Positions 9,047-17,028 of a stretch of DNA of 64,000 nucleotides are shown piece by piece. Position numbers and translations under genes: made by a program. Location of the stretch: contig JBEKVI010000023.1 of the NCBI GenBank assembly GCA_049514215.1, positions 24,108-88,107 on the forward strand, read 5' to 3'. Source of the stretch: BOG-994 sp049514215. Lineage in GTDB: Bacteria > Pseudomonadota > Gammaproteobacteria > Burkholderiales > Burkholderiaceae_D. Position 1 is the first letter of the stretch, and the number at the start of each line of letters is the position of its first letter. The notes under the pieces were generated by a model that saw only the letters and a list, made by a program, of their open reading frames with translations, did not search any database and was not told where the DNA came from.

Positions 9047-11115
9047 AGTGGCTTCCGATTTTCTCGCGCTCGGTTCCGGTCATCCTGCAGTCCGAGGCGC
9101 CCGAATGCGGGATCGCGTGCGTGGCCATGATCGCCTCCTACTACGGATTCAAGACCGATCTGCCCGCGATGCGGCAGCGCATGTCCGCCTCGCTTAAAGG
9201 TGTCACGCTCAAGCACATCAGCCAGGTCGCAGAGACGATGCAACTGACCGCGCGTGGAGTCCAGCTGCCCCTCGACGGTCTGGGCCGGCTTCGTCTGCCG
9301 GCAATCCTGCATTGGGACATGAATCATTTTGTGGTGCTCACCAAGGTCTCGGGTGGCCGCATCACCGTCCACGATCCGGCCCGCGGCCGGCGGACGCTGC
9401 GACTGGCGGAGGCCTCGCGGCACTTTACTGGTGTGGCGATGGAGCTCACGCCAACGCCGGGCTTTCGCAAGACCGACGAGCGCGAGAAGATCAGCGCCTG
9501 GCAGCTGCTCTCGGCCGCTTCGACCTACAAGGCGACGATCTCACAGATCTTTCTGCTCTCGCTCGCCTTGGAGGTCTTTTCGATCTCGCTGCCCTTTTTT
9601 CTGCAGCTCGTGGTCGATCGCGTCATCGTCGGAAGGGACGTCGACTTCCTCACCGTCCTGGGGGTGGGCTTTGCTGCGATCGTGATCATCCAGACGATCG
9701 TGACGGCCGTGCGCTCCTGGGCCGGAGTGTACCTGAGCACGCAACTGAATTTGCGCATGCTCACCGAGCTATTCGCGCAGTTGATCCGCCTGCCCCTGCC
9801 GTGGTTCGAAAAGCGCCACATCGGCGACATCATCTCGCGCTTTCGCAGCATCGACGCCATCCAGCGGACATTGACGACGACCTTCGTGGAGACCGTCGTC
9901 GACGGCCTCATGGTGGTTTTGACGGTGCTCGTCATGTTTTTCTACAGCTCGCTTCTGACCGCGGTCGTGCTGGTCGCTGCGATCCTCTACGCACTGGCCC
10001 GCTGGATTTTCTACTTTCCGCAGCGCAATTCGACCGACGAGCAACTGGCCCACGAGGCCAAATCGAGCACCCACTTCATCGAGACGGTCCGCGGCATGAT
10101 GGCCATCAAGCTCAATCTGCGTGAAGAGGAGCGCCGTTCCGGCTATCAGAACCTGATCGTGGATCAGATTAACGCGGGTGTGCGGGTTCAGCAGGTTGCG
10201 ATCGCCCACAAGGCGGTCAATGGCATCTTGTTTGGCCTGGAGAACGTCACCGTGATCTGGCTGGGCGCGCTCGCGGTGCTCGATGGTCAGCTCACGGTCG
10301 GGATGCTCTATGCGTTCATCAGTTTCAAGCTGCTCTTTCTGGGGCGCATCAACAATCTGATCGACAAGTCTGTCGAATTCAACATGCTCGACCTGCACGC
10401 GGAGCGAATCGCCGATATCGCACTTGCCGAACGCGAGCCGTCACGCTTCTCCGTTCCCAGTGTTGGCACAACCCCCCTTGTGATCGAGGCCGAAAAGATC
10501 TCCTATGCATACGGCCTCGAGGGCTTCGTGTTCCAGAATTTCAGCTGCGTGATTCGCAAGGGTGAGACGGTGGCGCTTGTCGGGCCGTCCGGGTGCGGCA
10601 AAACAACCCTCATCAAGGTCTTGGTCGGTTTGTTTCCTCCGACGACCGGAACACTTCGCATCAGCGGAACCGATCTCGAGGACATGGACGTGCGCAGCTA
10701 TCGCAACCGGATCGGGGTTGTGATGCAGGATGATCAGCTCTTTGTCGGAACTCTCGAGGACAATGTCAGCTTCTTCGATCCGAATCACGATCCGGCCCAC
10801 GTGCGCGAGTGCTGCAGAATCGCGGGATTGGTGGAGGAGGTCGAGGCCATGCCGATGCAGTACAACACGCTCGTGGGCAATCTTGGAGTCGCCCTTTCCG
10901 GAGGTCAGAAGCAGCGCATACTTCTGGCTCGCGCGCTCTATCGGCGACCAGAGATTCTCTTTCTCGACGAGGCATTCGACCAACTCGATCTGGACCGCGA
11001 GAACCAGATCACCAACGAGTTGCGAACCCTGGGTTACGGCGTGGTGGTAGTCAGCCACCGGCCTGACACCGTTCGTAATGTGGACCGGGTGATCGCCATG
11101 ATCCCTCACACCTAG
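9043..11115 (+). CDS. Peptidase-containing ABC exporter (C39 double-glycine peptidase, PCAT)
   Basis: A 690-residue bacteriocin-type exporter that removes a double-glycine leader and exports the peptide. The N-terminal C39 peptidase domain (about 10-140) has an intact active site: Gln16, Cys22 (in PECG), His95 (in MNHFVV) and Asp111. A six-helix ABC membrane domain follows (about 170-450), then the nucleotide-binding domain with Walker A GPSGCGKTT (about 514-522), signature LSGGQ (about 618), Walker B LFLDEA (about 639) and H-loop His (about 671). The whole matches CvaB/RaxB-like proteins. The start at 9043 overlaps hlyD. The 3' end overlaps the convergent YcaO-like gene by 65 bases. The obvious substrates are the four GG peptides encoded at 15009-15607. 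Confidence 0.95.
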   Translation: MKWLPIFSRSVPVILQSEAPECGIACVAMIASYYGFKTDLPAMRQRMSASLKGVTLKHISQVAETMQLTARGVQLPLDGLGRLRLPAILHWDMNHFVVLTKVSGGRITVHDPARGRRTLRLAEASRHFTGVAMELTPTPGFRKTDEREKISAWQLLSAASTYKATISQIFLLSLALEVFSISLPFFLQLVVDRVIVGRDVDFLTVLGVGFAAIVIIQTIVTAVRSWAGVYLSTQLNLRMLTELFAQLIRLPLPWFEKRHIGDIISRFRSIDAIQRTLTTTFVETVVDGLMVVLTVLVMFFYSSLLTAVVLVAAILYALARWIFYFPQRNSTDEQLAHEAKSSTHFIETVRGMMAIKLNLREEERRSGYQNLIVDQINAGVRVQQVAIAHKAVNGILFGLENVTVIWLGALAVLDGQLTVGMLYAFISFKLLFLGRINNLIDKSVEFNMLDLHAERIADIALAEREPSRFSVPSVGTTPLVIEAEKISYAYGLEGFVFQNFSCVIRKGETVALVGPSGCGKTTLIKVLVGLFPPTTGTLRISGTDLEDMDVRSYRNRIGVVMQDDQLFVGTLEDNVSFFDPNHDPAHVRECCRIAGLVEEVEAMPMQYNTLVGNLGVALSGGQKQRILLARALYRRPEILFLDEAFDQLDLDRENQITNELRTLGYGVVVVSHRPDTVRNVDRVIAMIPHT

Positions 11116-12316
11116 AGCGGGCCAGCGTGCGCGCGGCCTGAAGGGCCCATTGGCGCGCAAAGCCGTTGTCGAAGTTCGAACAGGTCCCGCTTTGCGAGAA
11201 GTGATAGAAATCCGGGTCCGTGACGCGAACGACCAGGCGCTCGCCTGCGTACTGCTCGGCAATGAGCGTGGACCGGGACCGTCCCCGCAAAGGCGCATAG
11301 GGATCCTCGGTGGCGATGGCTGGAAGCCCGAGAAAATCGCGAAGCCGGAGAGCAGATTCCCAGGCGCGGTCCCAGCAGGGCAAAAGCAGTCCGGTTTCAC
11401 TCTCAGTCGGCTCGATGCCAGCGCGCGCAGGGCCAAACGACCGTCGCGCGTTCGTCTGGGACGCGAACGGCTCGCACTCGAAGCCCGTGGGTGGCGCGGT
11501 TGGCGCACCGTGGACCTCGGTCCAGAGGGACTCGAGGGCACGGCTTAGAGCGCGTCGCGGCGAAAGGCGCCAGGCGCAGCCCAACCCGATTCCGCGATCC
11601 CGGGAATCTCCGGGCCCCAGAGCCGCCAGGCAGAAATAGCCCCGCCCCGGCTCGATTTTCGCGAAGGCACGCAATGATCCCAAGCCTCGGAGGGCATCAA
11701 CACGGCGACGCGCCTCCACATCCAGACCGTCGTCTTCGAGTGTGATCTCGATGAGGTGACTGCCCAATCGTGCCGCGATTCGGTACTGGGACTCTAGAAA
11801 GGCGTAGCTGGCCCGCAAGCGCGCGAGCCATGGGTCACGATGGATCACCCAACCACACGCGGCGACGTCGTAGACCCGCTTTCGGTCTGTGGCGAGTCCT
11901 CGTGTCGCGCACGAGAGAAGCACCGTCGGATAAAGGACCGGCTTTCCGCCCCAAAGCTCCTTGACTTGCGACAGGCCGAACGCATACCCCCCCGGAAGGA
12001 AGGCGCCTTGAGGTCGGAACTGCGCGAGCATGCGGGCTAAGGGCGCCGATATATGGGGCGGGATGGATCCTTCGATCGGCGCGCGCCGAACGCAGGCGAG
12101 CCTCGCGTGCGAGGCCGTCCCCCAGAACGTCGCTGGGAAGCCCGGATTGAACGTCAACGTGCAAGCCCGGGCGAATTCCGAGGCCCGGGGATCGCCGACA
12201 CAGAAGTACCCCGGGGGGGCAGAGACAGCCTCCATCGCACGCGGTGCCTCAGGACGAGCGCTGCCCACCAGCCTTAGCGGCTCGGATACGGCTTTGTCCC
12301 GGACGTGATTTCGCAT
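11051..12316 (-). CDS. Divergent YcaO-like protein
   Basis: A 421-residue protein that I assign to YcaO by pattern only. YcaO enzymes use ATP to activate backbone amides, making azolines, thioamides or amidines in ribosomal peptides. Visible are a segment resembling the central YcaO block (about 125-182: a YPTV segment, then VAACGW, then an Ala-rich helix with LESQYR), and the later block with GIGLGCAWRLSP followed by RALSRALESLW (about 243-266), which fits the Gly-rich turn and Ala/Glu helix of the family. A C-terminal strand VVRVTDPDFYHF (about 382-393) corresponds to the PGLE region but lacks the usual Pro-Gly. The start at 12316 is chosen because AGGGGA precedes it closely; the ORF extends to 12502 without family support. 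It lies between the exporter and the peptide array, convergent with the exporter. It could instead be a degenerate, non-catalytic YcaO homologue. Confidence 0.5.
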   Translation of the reverse strand: MRNHVRDKAVSEPLRLVGSARPEAPRAMEAVSAPPGYFCVGDPRASEFARACTLTFNPGFPATFWGTASHARLACVRRAPIEGSIPPHISAPLARMLAQFRPQGAFLPGGYAFGLSQVKELWGGKPVLYPTVLLSCATRGLATDRKRVYDVAACGWVIHRDPWLARLRASYAFLESQYRIAARLGSHLIEITLEDDGLDVEARRRVDALRGLGSLRAFAKIEPGRGYFCLAALGPGDSRDRGIGLGCAWRLSPRRALSRALESLWTEVHGAPTAPPTGFECEPFASQTNARRSFGPARAGIEPTESETGLLLPCWDRAWESALRLRDFLGLPAIATEDPYAPLRGRSRSTLIAEQYAGERLVVRVTDPDFYHFSQSGTCSNFDNGFARQWALQAARTLARSRCEGSWRSPGPHYERCQAGG

Positions 12317-12534
12317 GATCCCCTTGCACACATCGGATCGCCGCTTGGAGCGCGTACGCGTTTTGATCCAAGGTCTTCCGCATCCAACGGCGCGGCTCAG
12401 TGCACCCGAGCGGTGGCTCGGACGCGATGCCTTCAGGATGCATGAACAGGAAGGGGCGGGATATGACGGGAAGGCGTCAAAATGCGTGCGTTTGACGCGC
12501 ACGATTTTTCGCCCGTAGAACGGACTCCTCGGAA

Positions 12535-14400
12535 CTACTCGAGGGCGAACCCGTTGCGCATGGTCGATTGCGGGAAATCAGTAGAGCGGCTGTGAGCCAG
12601 TGCGGCCCAGATCTTCGAGCGCGCCTGCAGGAACGACGATTCGCGTGCCGCGGCTCCCAGAAATACATCCAAGTCGCCGTGCTCTTGCTGCAGGCTTGGG
12701 ATTAGTTCCAGAAAAAGCGCACAGAGTTCCGGATCGAACTGTCGTCCTGAGAGCGACGCGATTTCGGCGAGCGCGTCCTCGACGGGCCACGCTTCCTTGT
12801 AGGGGCGCTTGTGCGTCAGGGCATCGTAGACATCGGCGAGCGCCGTGATCCGGGCAGCCAGCGGAATAGCCGTACCGGAGAGATTCGTCGGATAGCCGCT
12901 GCCGTCCCACCACTCATGGTGATAGCGCGCAATCTCCTCTGCCATCTGCATCTGGGCCATGTTGCTCTTGGCCAGCAGCTCGGCGCCCACGGTCGTATGG
13001 GCGCGCATCACCTGAATTTCGGCCGAGTTCAGTCGCCCCGCCTTGAGCAATATCGCGTCCGGCACGCCGATTTTGCCGATGTCGTGGAGGCGACCCGCCA
13101 GGTCCAGCATGAAGATCGTATCCTCGTCGCAACCGTAGGCCTGAGCCAGAAGTGCCGAGAGCTTGCCCACACGGTAGGAATGCTCGCCGGTGGAATCGTC
13201 TCGCAGTTCGGCGGCGACAGCCAGTCGCTCGAGCATTTCGAGGCGGCTGCGCATCAGTTCCTGCTCGGCCACCTTCCCCCGGAGCACGGCTTCGCGACGC
13301 TGCAGTGGGGTAACCGAGACGGCGTGCTTCATGCTGGTCAAGCCGCCCAGGTTCTCGAGGTGGAGCCGCTGGTAGGTCAGCACGTAGTCCTGGTTGCCCT
13401 TACGGGTGTGCTCAAGCAGTTCGCGCAGGTACACCAGGGCACGCTCGGGCTGTCCCACCGTCTCGTATGCGCGCACCAAGGCGATGAGCGTATCGCGCAA
13501 CCATGAACGCACCAGCCGCGCCTTCTCCAGCGCGTTGGTCAAGCGCGACAGACCGATGTCCGTCATGCCCGCGTGGACCTCGTAGAGCCCTTCGGCCAGC
13601 GAGGCCGCGATCTCCGCGCGGCCCGTGTTGGCCTTGCCGGCGGCACGGCGCGCCGCCTGTGAATGCTCACGCGCCTTCTGCACGTTGTCCAACTCAAGGT
13701 AGGTCTTGGTGAAATGCAACTCGCGCAGCGCAATGTTGAAGTGGTCGTCCGCCCCTTTGGGTTCGGGGCTCGCCCGAACCGACGCGTTCAGGGCTTTCAG
13801 GCTCCCCCTGAAATCGTCCAGGTGGAAGCTCGCCATAGCGATGTTCAAAAAGGCAGAAACCTTGAAGCGCTCCAGACTGGGCTCGACGTTGGCCATTTCG
13901 ATCACGCGCTCGAGGCAGCGGATCGCATCCTCGTACTGCGCGCTGTAGACGAGCGCTGCACCAAGGTTGTTCCAGGTCGCAGCCTCGCCGCGCCGGTCGC
14001 CGACCTGAAGGGCGACGCTTAAAGCCTCGGCGCATGACTCGATCGACAGCGGGAGATTGCCGGTGTCCGCCTGGATGGCACCCAAAAACGTCAGCCCCTT
14101 ACGAAGTGTAAGCGGCACATTGGCCTGTCGCGCGAGCGCGACGGCGGCCGAAGCTGCATCGATCCCGAGGAAGGGATGTCCTGCCAGATAGAAGTAATTG
14201 GCAGCGTCGAACAGGCAATCCATCTTGACCTGCCGATGCCGCTCGTCGGTGATTTCGGCGAGCTCCGTAATCAGACTGCGATAGAACTCGAGCGAGGCCG
14301 CTCCCGGTGACGCGAGATGCTGCTTGGCTTGGATGCTCAGAGCCGCCAGCCGCTCGTCGACCAGGCGATCTTCATCGCTAAGGGTACTAGTACTTTTCAT
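12535..14400 (-). CDS. TPR protein with C-terminal HD-GYP domain
   Basis: A 621-residue soluble protein with an N-terminal array of tetratricopeptide-type helical repeats (about 40-355; several Ala/Leu-rich 34-40 residue units such as the WNNLGAALVYSAQYEDAI region), a short coiled coil (about 365-390) and a C-terminal HD-GYP domain (about 395-590). The metal ligands and signature are kept: LHDIGK (about 438), RAHTTVGAE, and HHEWWDGSGYP (about 493-503). HD-GYP domains hydrolyse cyclic-di-GMP; TPR domains bind proteins or peptides. No membrane segment or receiver domain is present. The ATG at 14400 has no clear ribosome binding site. It is divergent from the precursor array and co-directional with the YcaO-like gene 218 bases downstream. 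Role as a sensor of the nearby peptides is inference. Confidence 0.88.
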   Translation of the reverse strand: MKSTSTLSDEDRLVDERLAALSIQAKQHLASPGAASLEFYRSLITELAEITDERHRQVKMDCLFDAANYFYLAGHPFLGIDAASAAVALARQANVPLTLRKGLTFLGAIQADTGNLPLSIESCAEALSVALQVGDRRGEAATWNNLGAALVYSAQYEDAIRCLERVIEMANVEPSLERFKVSAFLNIAMASFHLDDFRGSLKALNASVRASPEPKGADDHFNIALRELHFTKTYLELDNVQKAREHSQAARRAAGKANTGRAEIAASLAEGLYEVHAGMTDIGLSRLTNALEKARLVRSWLRDTLIALVRAYETVGQPERALVYLRELLEHTRKGNQDYVLTYQRLHLENLGGLTSMKHAVSVTPLQRREAVLRGKVAEQELMRSRLEMLERLAVAAELRDDSTGEHSYRVGKLSALLAQAYGCDEDTIFMLDLAGRLHDIGKIGVPDAILLKAGRLNSAEIQVMRAHTTVGAELLAKSNMAQMQMAEEIARYHHEWWDGSGYPTNLSGTAIPLAARITALADVYDALTHKRPYKEAWPVEDALAEIASLSGRQFDPELCALFLELIPSLQQEHGDLDVFLGAAARESSFLQARSKIWAALAHSRSTDFPQSTMRNGFALE

Positions 14401-14824
14401 TATTTTTTTTGAGCAAAAACCCCTAGGAAAAATGCTCCCAACTCACTATTGTCGGATTTCCGCCACTGTTCCATACTGCATTGACATTGACAGTTTTTCA
14501 CAAAATCCATTACCGTCCGAGCAAGCAAACAAGCACCCTCTTTACCGTAGAGAAGCCCGGCAATTTCGACCGAAACTGAACGCACCAAATAGATTCACAA
14601 GCAGTACAAAGCCGTTGTTGTTTTGAAACATTTTTGCAGTTCTGGGGAAATATATCATGCAGCTTGCGGGCTCCTGCCGGGCTCAGGGTCTAGTACCAAA
14701 TTCCAACTGTGGAGCGTTCGCTTCACAAAATTTCCAGTCGCAATCCCACCACAACCAACCCCGCGCGCGGGCGTTTGAGCCTTGGCTTTTCTTGCTGAAA
14801 AACGATCACTCCCTCGGCGACATC
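14401..14824. other. A+T-rich divergent intergenic region upstream of the peptide array
   Basis: About 420 bases, markedly richer in A+T than the surroundings, separating the TPR-HD-GYP gene from the precursor peptides. It should carry the promoters of both. A TTGAAA at 14623 followed by A+T-rich aaatatatc near 14647 is a weak sigma-70-like candidate for the array, with poor spacing. I found no sigma-54 site of correct spacing and no inverted repeat that stands out. Confidence 0.45.
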
Positions 14825-14995
14825 ATGGAACAAATTATCGTCGAAAGCACGCAAAACTTTACGCATAACCACCTACAAAATCGATTTTGCATTTCGCCAT
14901 CCGAGACGATGCACGAACGCGCCACGGCTCTAGTCGACGGCAGTCCCGCACATTCGAGTTTCACCCCAGCCCATCCTTTGATTTGCCTTTTTTGA
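14825..14995 (+). CDS. Probable diverged or decayed fifth precursor peptide
   Basis: A 56-codon frame starting MEQIIVES, like the MEQNTVEV/MDQITVEV start of the four downstream precursors, with a similar leader sequence (ctcggcgacatc versus ctcggagatccc) before the ATG. It diverges after about eight residues but has ATALVDGSPAHSSF near residues 34-47, which faintly echoes the ALVGGGSGSMIF end of the others. It lacks a double glycine, contains a Cys and has a poor ribosome binding site. Either a decayed copy or chance retention of a duplicated 5' end. Confidence 0.35.
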   Translation: MEQIIVESTQNFTHNHLQNRFCISPSETMHERATALVDGSPAHSSFTPAHPLICLF

Positions 14996-15008
14996 CCTCG
15001 GAGATCCC

Positions 15009-15131
15009 ATGGAACAGAACACCGTTGAAGTCGTCGAAGTCGCGAACCAGGAAGTCCTGGCCCAAGAAGAATTGAACCTGTCCCAGCTCGCTCTCGTGGG
15101 TGGCGGCAGCGGCTCGATGATTTTCGAATAA
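15009..15131 (+). CDS. Double-glycine precursor peptide, copy 1
   Basis: A 40-residue acidic peptide without Lys, Arg or Cys. The leader ends in LNLSQLALVGGG, fitting the C39 consensus (hydrophobic at -12, -7 and -4, Gly-Gly at -2/-1) when cut after Gly33, which leaves the heptapeptide SGSMIFE. GGAG lies six bases before the ATG. This copy differs from the others near its start (E2, N4, A12, N13). Expected substrate of the exporter at 9043-11115. Too short for routine gene calling. Confidence 0.85.
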   Translation: MEQNTVEVVEVANQEVLAQEELNLSQLALVGGGSGSMIFE

Positions 15132-15166
15132 ACCCTTCCCCTTCCTCTTACCTTTTGGAGCACAGC

Positions 15167-15289
15167 ATGGATCAGATCACCGTTGCAGTCGTCGAAGTCG
15201 AAACCCAGGAAGTCCTGGCCCAAGAAGAATTGAGCCTGTCCCAGCTCGCCCTCGTCGGCGGCGGCAGCGGCTCGATGATTTTCGAATAA
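15167..15289 (+). CDS. Double-glycine precursor peptide, copy 2
   Basis: A 40-residue peptide. Leader end LSLSQLALVGGG, predicted core SGSMIFE identical to the other copies. Distinguished by Ala7 where the others have Glu. The ribosome binding site TTTTGGAGC lies seven to eight bases upstream. No basic residues or cysteine. Confidence 0.85.
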   Translation: MDQITVAVVEVETQEVLAQEELSLSQLALVGGGSGSMIFE

Positions 15290-15324
15290 ACCCTTCCCCT
15301 TCCTCTTACCTTTTGGAGCACAGC

Positions 15325-15447
15325 ATGGATCAGATCACCGTTGAAGTCGTCGAAGTCGAAACCCAGGAAGTCCTGGCCCAAGAAGAATTGAACCTGTCCC
15401 AGCTCGCCCTCGTGGGTGGCGGCAGCGGCTCGATGATTTTCGAATAA
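15325..15447 (+). CDS. Double-glycine precursor peptide, copy 3
   Basis: A 40-residue peptide with the most common residue at nearly every variable position (D2, I4, E7, E12, T13, N23). Leader end LNLSQLALVGGG and core SGSMIFE. Same TTTTGGAGC ribosome binding site and spacing as copy 2. Leader net charge about -7. Confidence 0.85.
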   Translation: MDQITVEVVEVETQEVLAQEELNLSQLALVGGGSGSMIFE

Positions 15448-15484
15448 ATCCTTCCCCTTCCTCGCACCTCATTTGGAGCACAGC

Positions 15485-15607
15485 ATGGATCAGATCACCG
15501 TTGAAGTCGTCGAAGTCGCAACCCAAGAAGTCCTGGCCCAAGAAGAACTGAGCCTGTCCCAGCTCGCCCTCGTCGGCGGCGGCAGCGGCTCGATGATTTT
15601 TGAATAG
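15485..15607 (+). CDS. Double-glycine precursor peptide, copy 4
   Basis: A 40-residue peptide, last of the array, ending in TAG instead of TAA. Leader end LSLSQLALVGGG, core SGSMIFE. Ala12 and Ser23 distinguish it. Ribosome binding site ATTTGGAGC. A hairpin lies 77 bases past the stop. Confidence 0.85.
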   Translation: MDQITVEVVEVATQEVLAQEELSLSQLALVGGGSGSMIFE

Positions 15608-15683
15608 GATTGGCTTAACGCCTTGGTTTGAAGTTGCCAGACGGCCACCCAAGCGCTGCCTGACCACTCTGAATCGGGCAAGT

Positions 15684-15709
15684 TAGATCTCCCCAGGCGG
15701 GGAAATCTA
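15684..15709 (+). terminator. Hairpin downstream of the peptide array
   Basis: TAGATCTCCCC and GGGGAAATCTA flank an AGGC loop, giving an 11-bp stem with one mismatch. No T-run follows directly, so it may protect the 3' end of the transcript or end transcription inefficiently. It lies between the array and convergent metZ. Confidence 0.5.
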
Positions 15710-15833
15710 TTAGATCGAGCGCGCCAGGACGCGCAATGGCTGGATCGCCCCGGCAATTCTCAGCGGGCGACGGCATCGGGCGTGCCTGCCGGCTTCGAGC
15801 GACAGGCGCTCGGCGGTGCAATACCGCATCGCG

Positions 15834-17021
15834 CTAGACGAGCCCGCGTGCCAAGTCAGTCTTGAGGTCACGGACATCTTCCAGACCCACTGCCACGCGT
15901 ACCAGCCCCTCTCCGATGCCGGCAGCTTCCCGAGCTTCAGGGGTCACTCGACCATGTGTCGTTGTTGCCGGATGCGTGATGGTCGAGCGTGTGTCGCCCA
16001 AGTTGGCCGTAATCGAGATGAGCTTGCAGTGGTCGATCACGCCCCATGCGAGCGCTCGGCGCTCTTCGGCAGAAGCACCATGGACATCAAAGCTCACCAC
16101 CGCCCCTCCCGTTTTTTGCTGATGTCGGGCCAACTCGAACTGCGGATGAGAAGGAAGTCCGGGGTAGTAGACTCGAGATACCGTTGGCAACGATTCCAGC
16201 CAGCGCGCCAGTTCGAGCGCATTGGCCGACTGACGCTCCATGCGGATCCCCAGCGTCTCCAGACCCTTGAGCAAAACCCAAGCATTAAACGGCGATAACG
16301 AGGGGCCAGCGGTGCGGAGCACGGGCACGATTCGCTCCTGCAGAAACGTTTTCGACCCGACCAGTGCTCCCCCCAGAACCCGACCTTGGCCGTCGATGAA
16401 TTTGGTGGCCGAATGAACCACCAGGTCGGCGCCCAACTCCAGCGGCTTTTGCAGGGCGGGACTACAGAAGCAGTTGTCGACCGCAAACAAGGCGTCCGCC
16501 CGTTGCGCCACCTTCTTGATCGCGGCGATATCGGCGAGTTCCATCAAAGGATTCGAGGGTGTCTCGAGATAGAACAACCGCGTATTCGGCAGCACGGCCT
16601 TCGCCCATTCTTCTGGCTTGGCTCCGTTCACGTAGGTCGTCGTAATGCCGAAGCGCGCGAGCAGACCGGAAAAGAGCTGCACGGTTGCTCCAAAAATGCT
16701 GTGAGAGGAAACGATGTGGTCGCCCGACTTAAGCGAACCCAGGCACAGCGCGAGAATGGCGCTCATTCCACTGGCCGTCGCAACGCAATCTTCGGCCCCC
16801 TCGAGCGCCGCGAGGCGTTCCTGAAACATCTGTACGGTGGGATTCGAGAAGCGTGAATAGACGAAGCCATCGCCGTGTCCCGCGAAACTTTCCGCGGCCT
16901 GGGCTGCGCTGTCGAACACAAAGCTCGACGTGAGAAAGAGCGCCTCCGAGTGCTCTTTGAATTCTGTACGTAACGTGCCCGCGCGAACGGCGAGCGTATC
17001 CAGACTCAATCCATCTTCCAT
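15834..17021 (-). CDS. metZ: O-succinylhomoserine sulfhydrylase
   Basis: A 395-residue PLP-dependent enzyme of the Cys/Met metabolism family that makes homocysteine from O-succinylhomoserine and sulfide. The PLP lysine is Lys207 in HSATKFIDGQG; the GMSAI motif and the long SRFSNPTVQ segment near the N-terminus are typical of MetZ. Family length is about 390-400. Start ATG at 17021 has AGGTG eight bases upstream. It follows the purF string, the usual betaproteobacterial place, but here three genes intervene. A SAM-II aptamer and terminator hairpin precede it, so expression should fall when S-adenosylmethionine is plentiful. Confidence 0.93.
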   Translation of the reverse strand: MEDGLSLDTLAVRAGTLRTEFKEHSEALFLTSSFVFDSAAQAAESFAGHGDGFVYSRFSNPTVQMFQERLAALEGAEDCVATASGMSAILALCLGSLKSGDHIVSSHSIFGATVQLFSGLLARFGITTTYVNGAKPEEWAKAVLPNTRLFYLETPSNPLMELADIAAIKKVAQRADALFAVDNCFCSPALQKPLELGADLVVHSATKFIDGQGRVLGGALVGSKTFLQERIVPVLRTAGPSLSPFNAWVLLKGLETLGIRMERQSANALELARWLESLPTVSRVYYPGLPSHPQFELARHQQKTGGAVVSFDVHGASAEERRALAWGVIDHCKLISITANLGDTRSTITHPATTTHGRVTPEAREAAGIGEGLVRVAVGLEDVRDLKTDLARGLV

Positions 17022-17028
17022 GGGAACA

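Larger units (their letters stand above)
15009..15607 (+). repeat. Tandem array of four precursor-peptide genes (period 158-160 bp)
   Basis: Starts at 15009, 15167, 15325 and 15485 give periods of 158, 158 and 160 bases. The spacers are also repeated (cccttccccttcctc followed by a ttttggagcacagc or close variant), so the unit includes gene plus ribosome binding site. Copies are about 90 percent or more identical, which points to recent duplication or gene conversion. Confidence 0.92.

Noticed and set aside
14620..14640. Possible sigma-54 promoter before the peptide array
   Set aside because: The TGAAAC and TTGCA elements have one base too few between them and the GG of the -24 element is missing.
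14657..14995. Longer 112-codon frame covering the putative fifth precursor
   Set aside because: Its N-terminal half has no resemblance to the array and the similarity begins exactly at the inner ATG at 14825.
15009..15607. Repeat array considered as CRISPR
   Set aside because: Period of about 158 bp, whole unit is conserved and coding, no unique spacers.
15835..16298. Plus-strand ORFs opposite metZ
   Set aside because: Shadow frames of a well-supported PLP enzyme gene.
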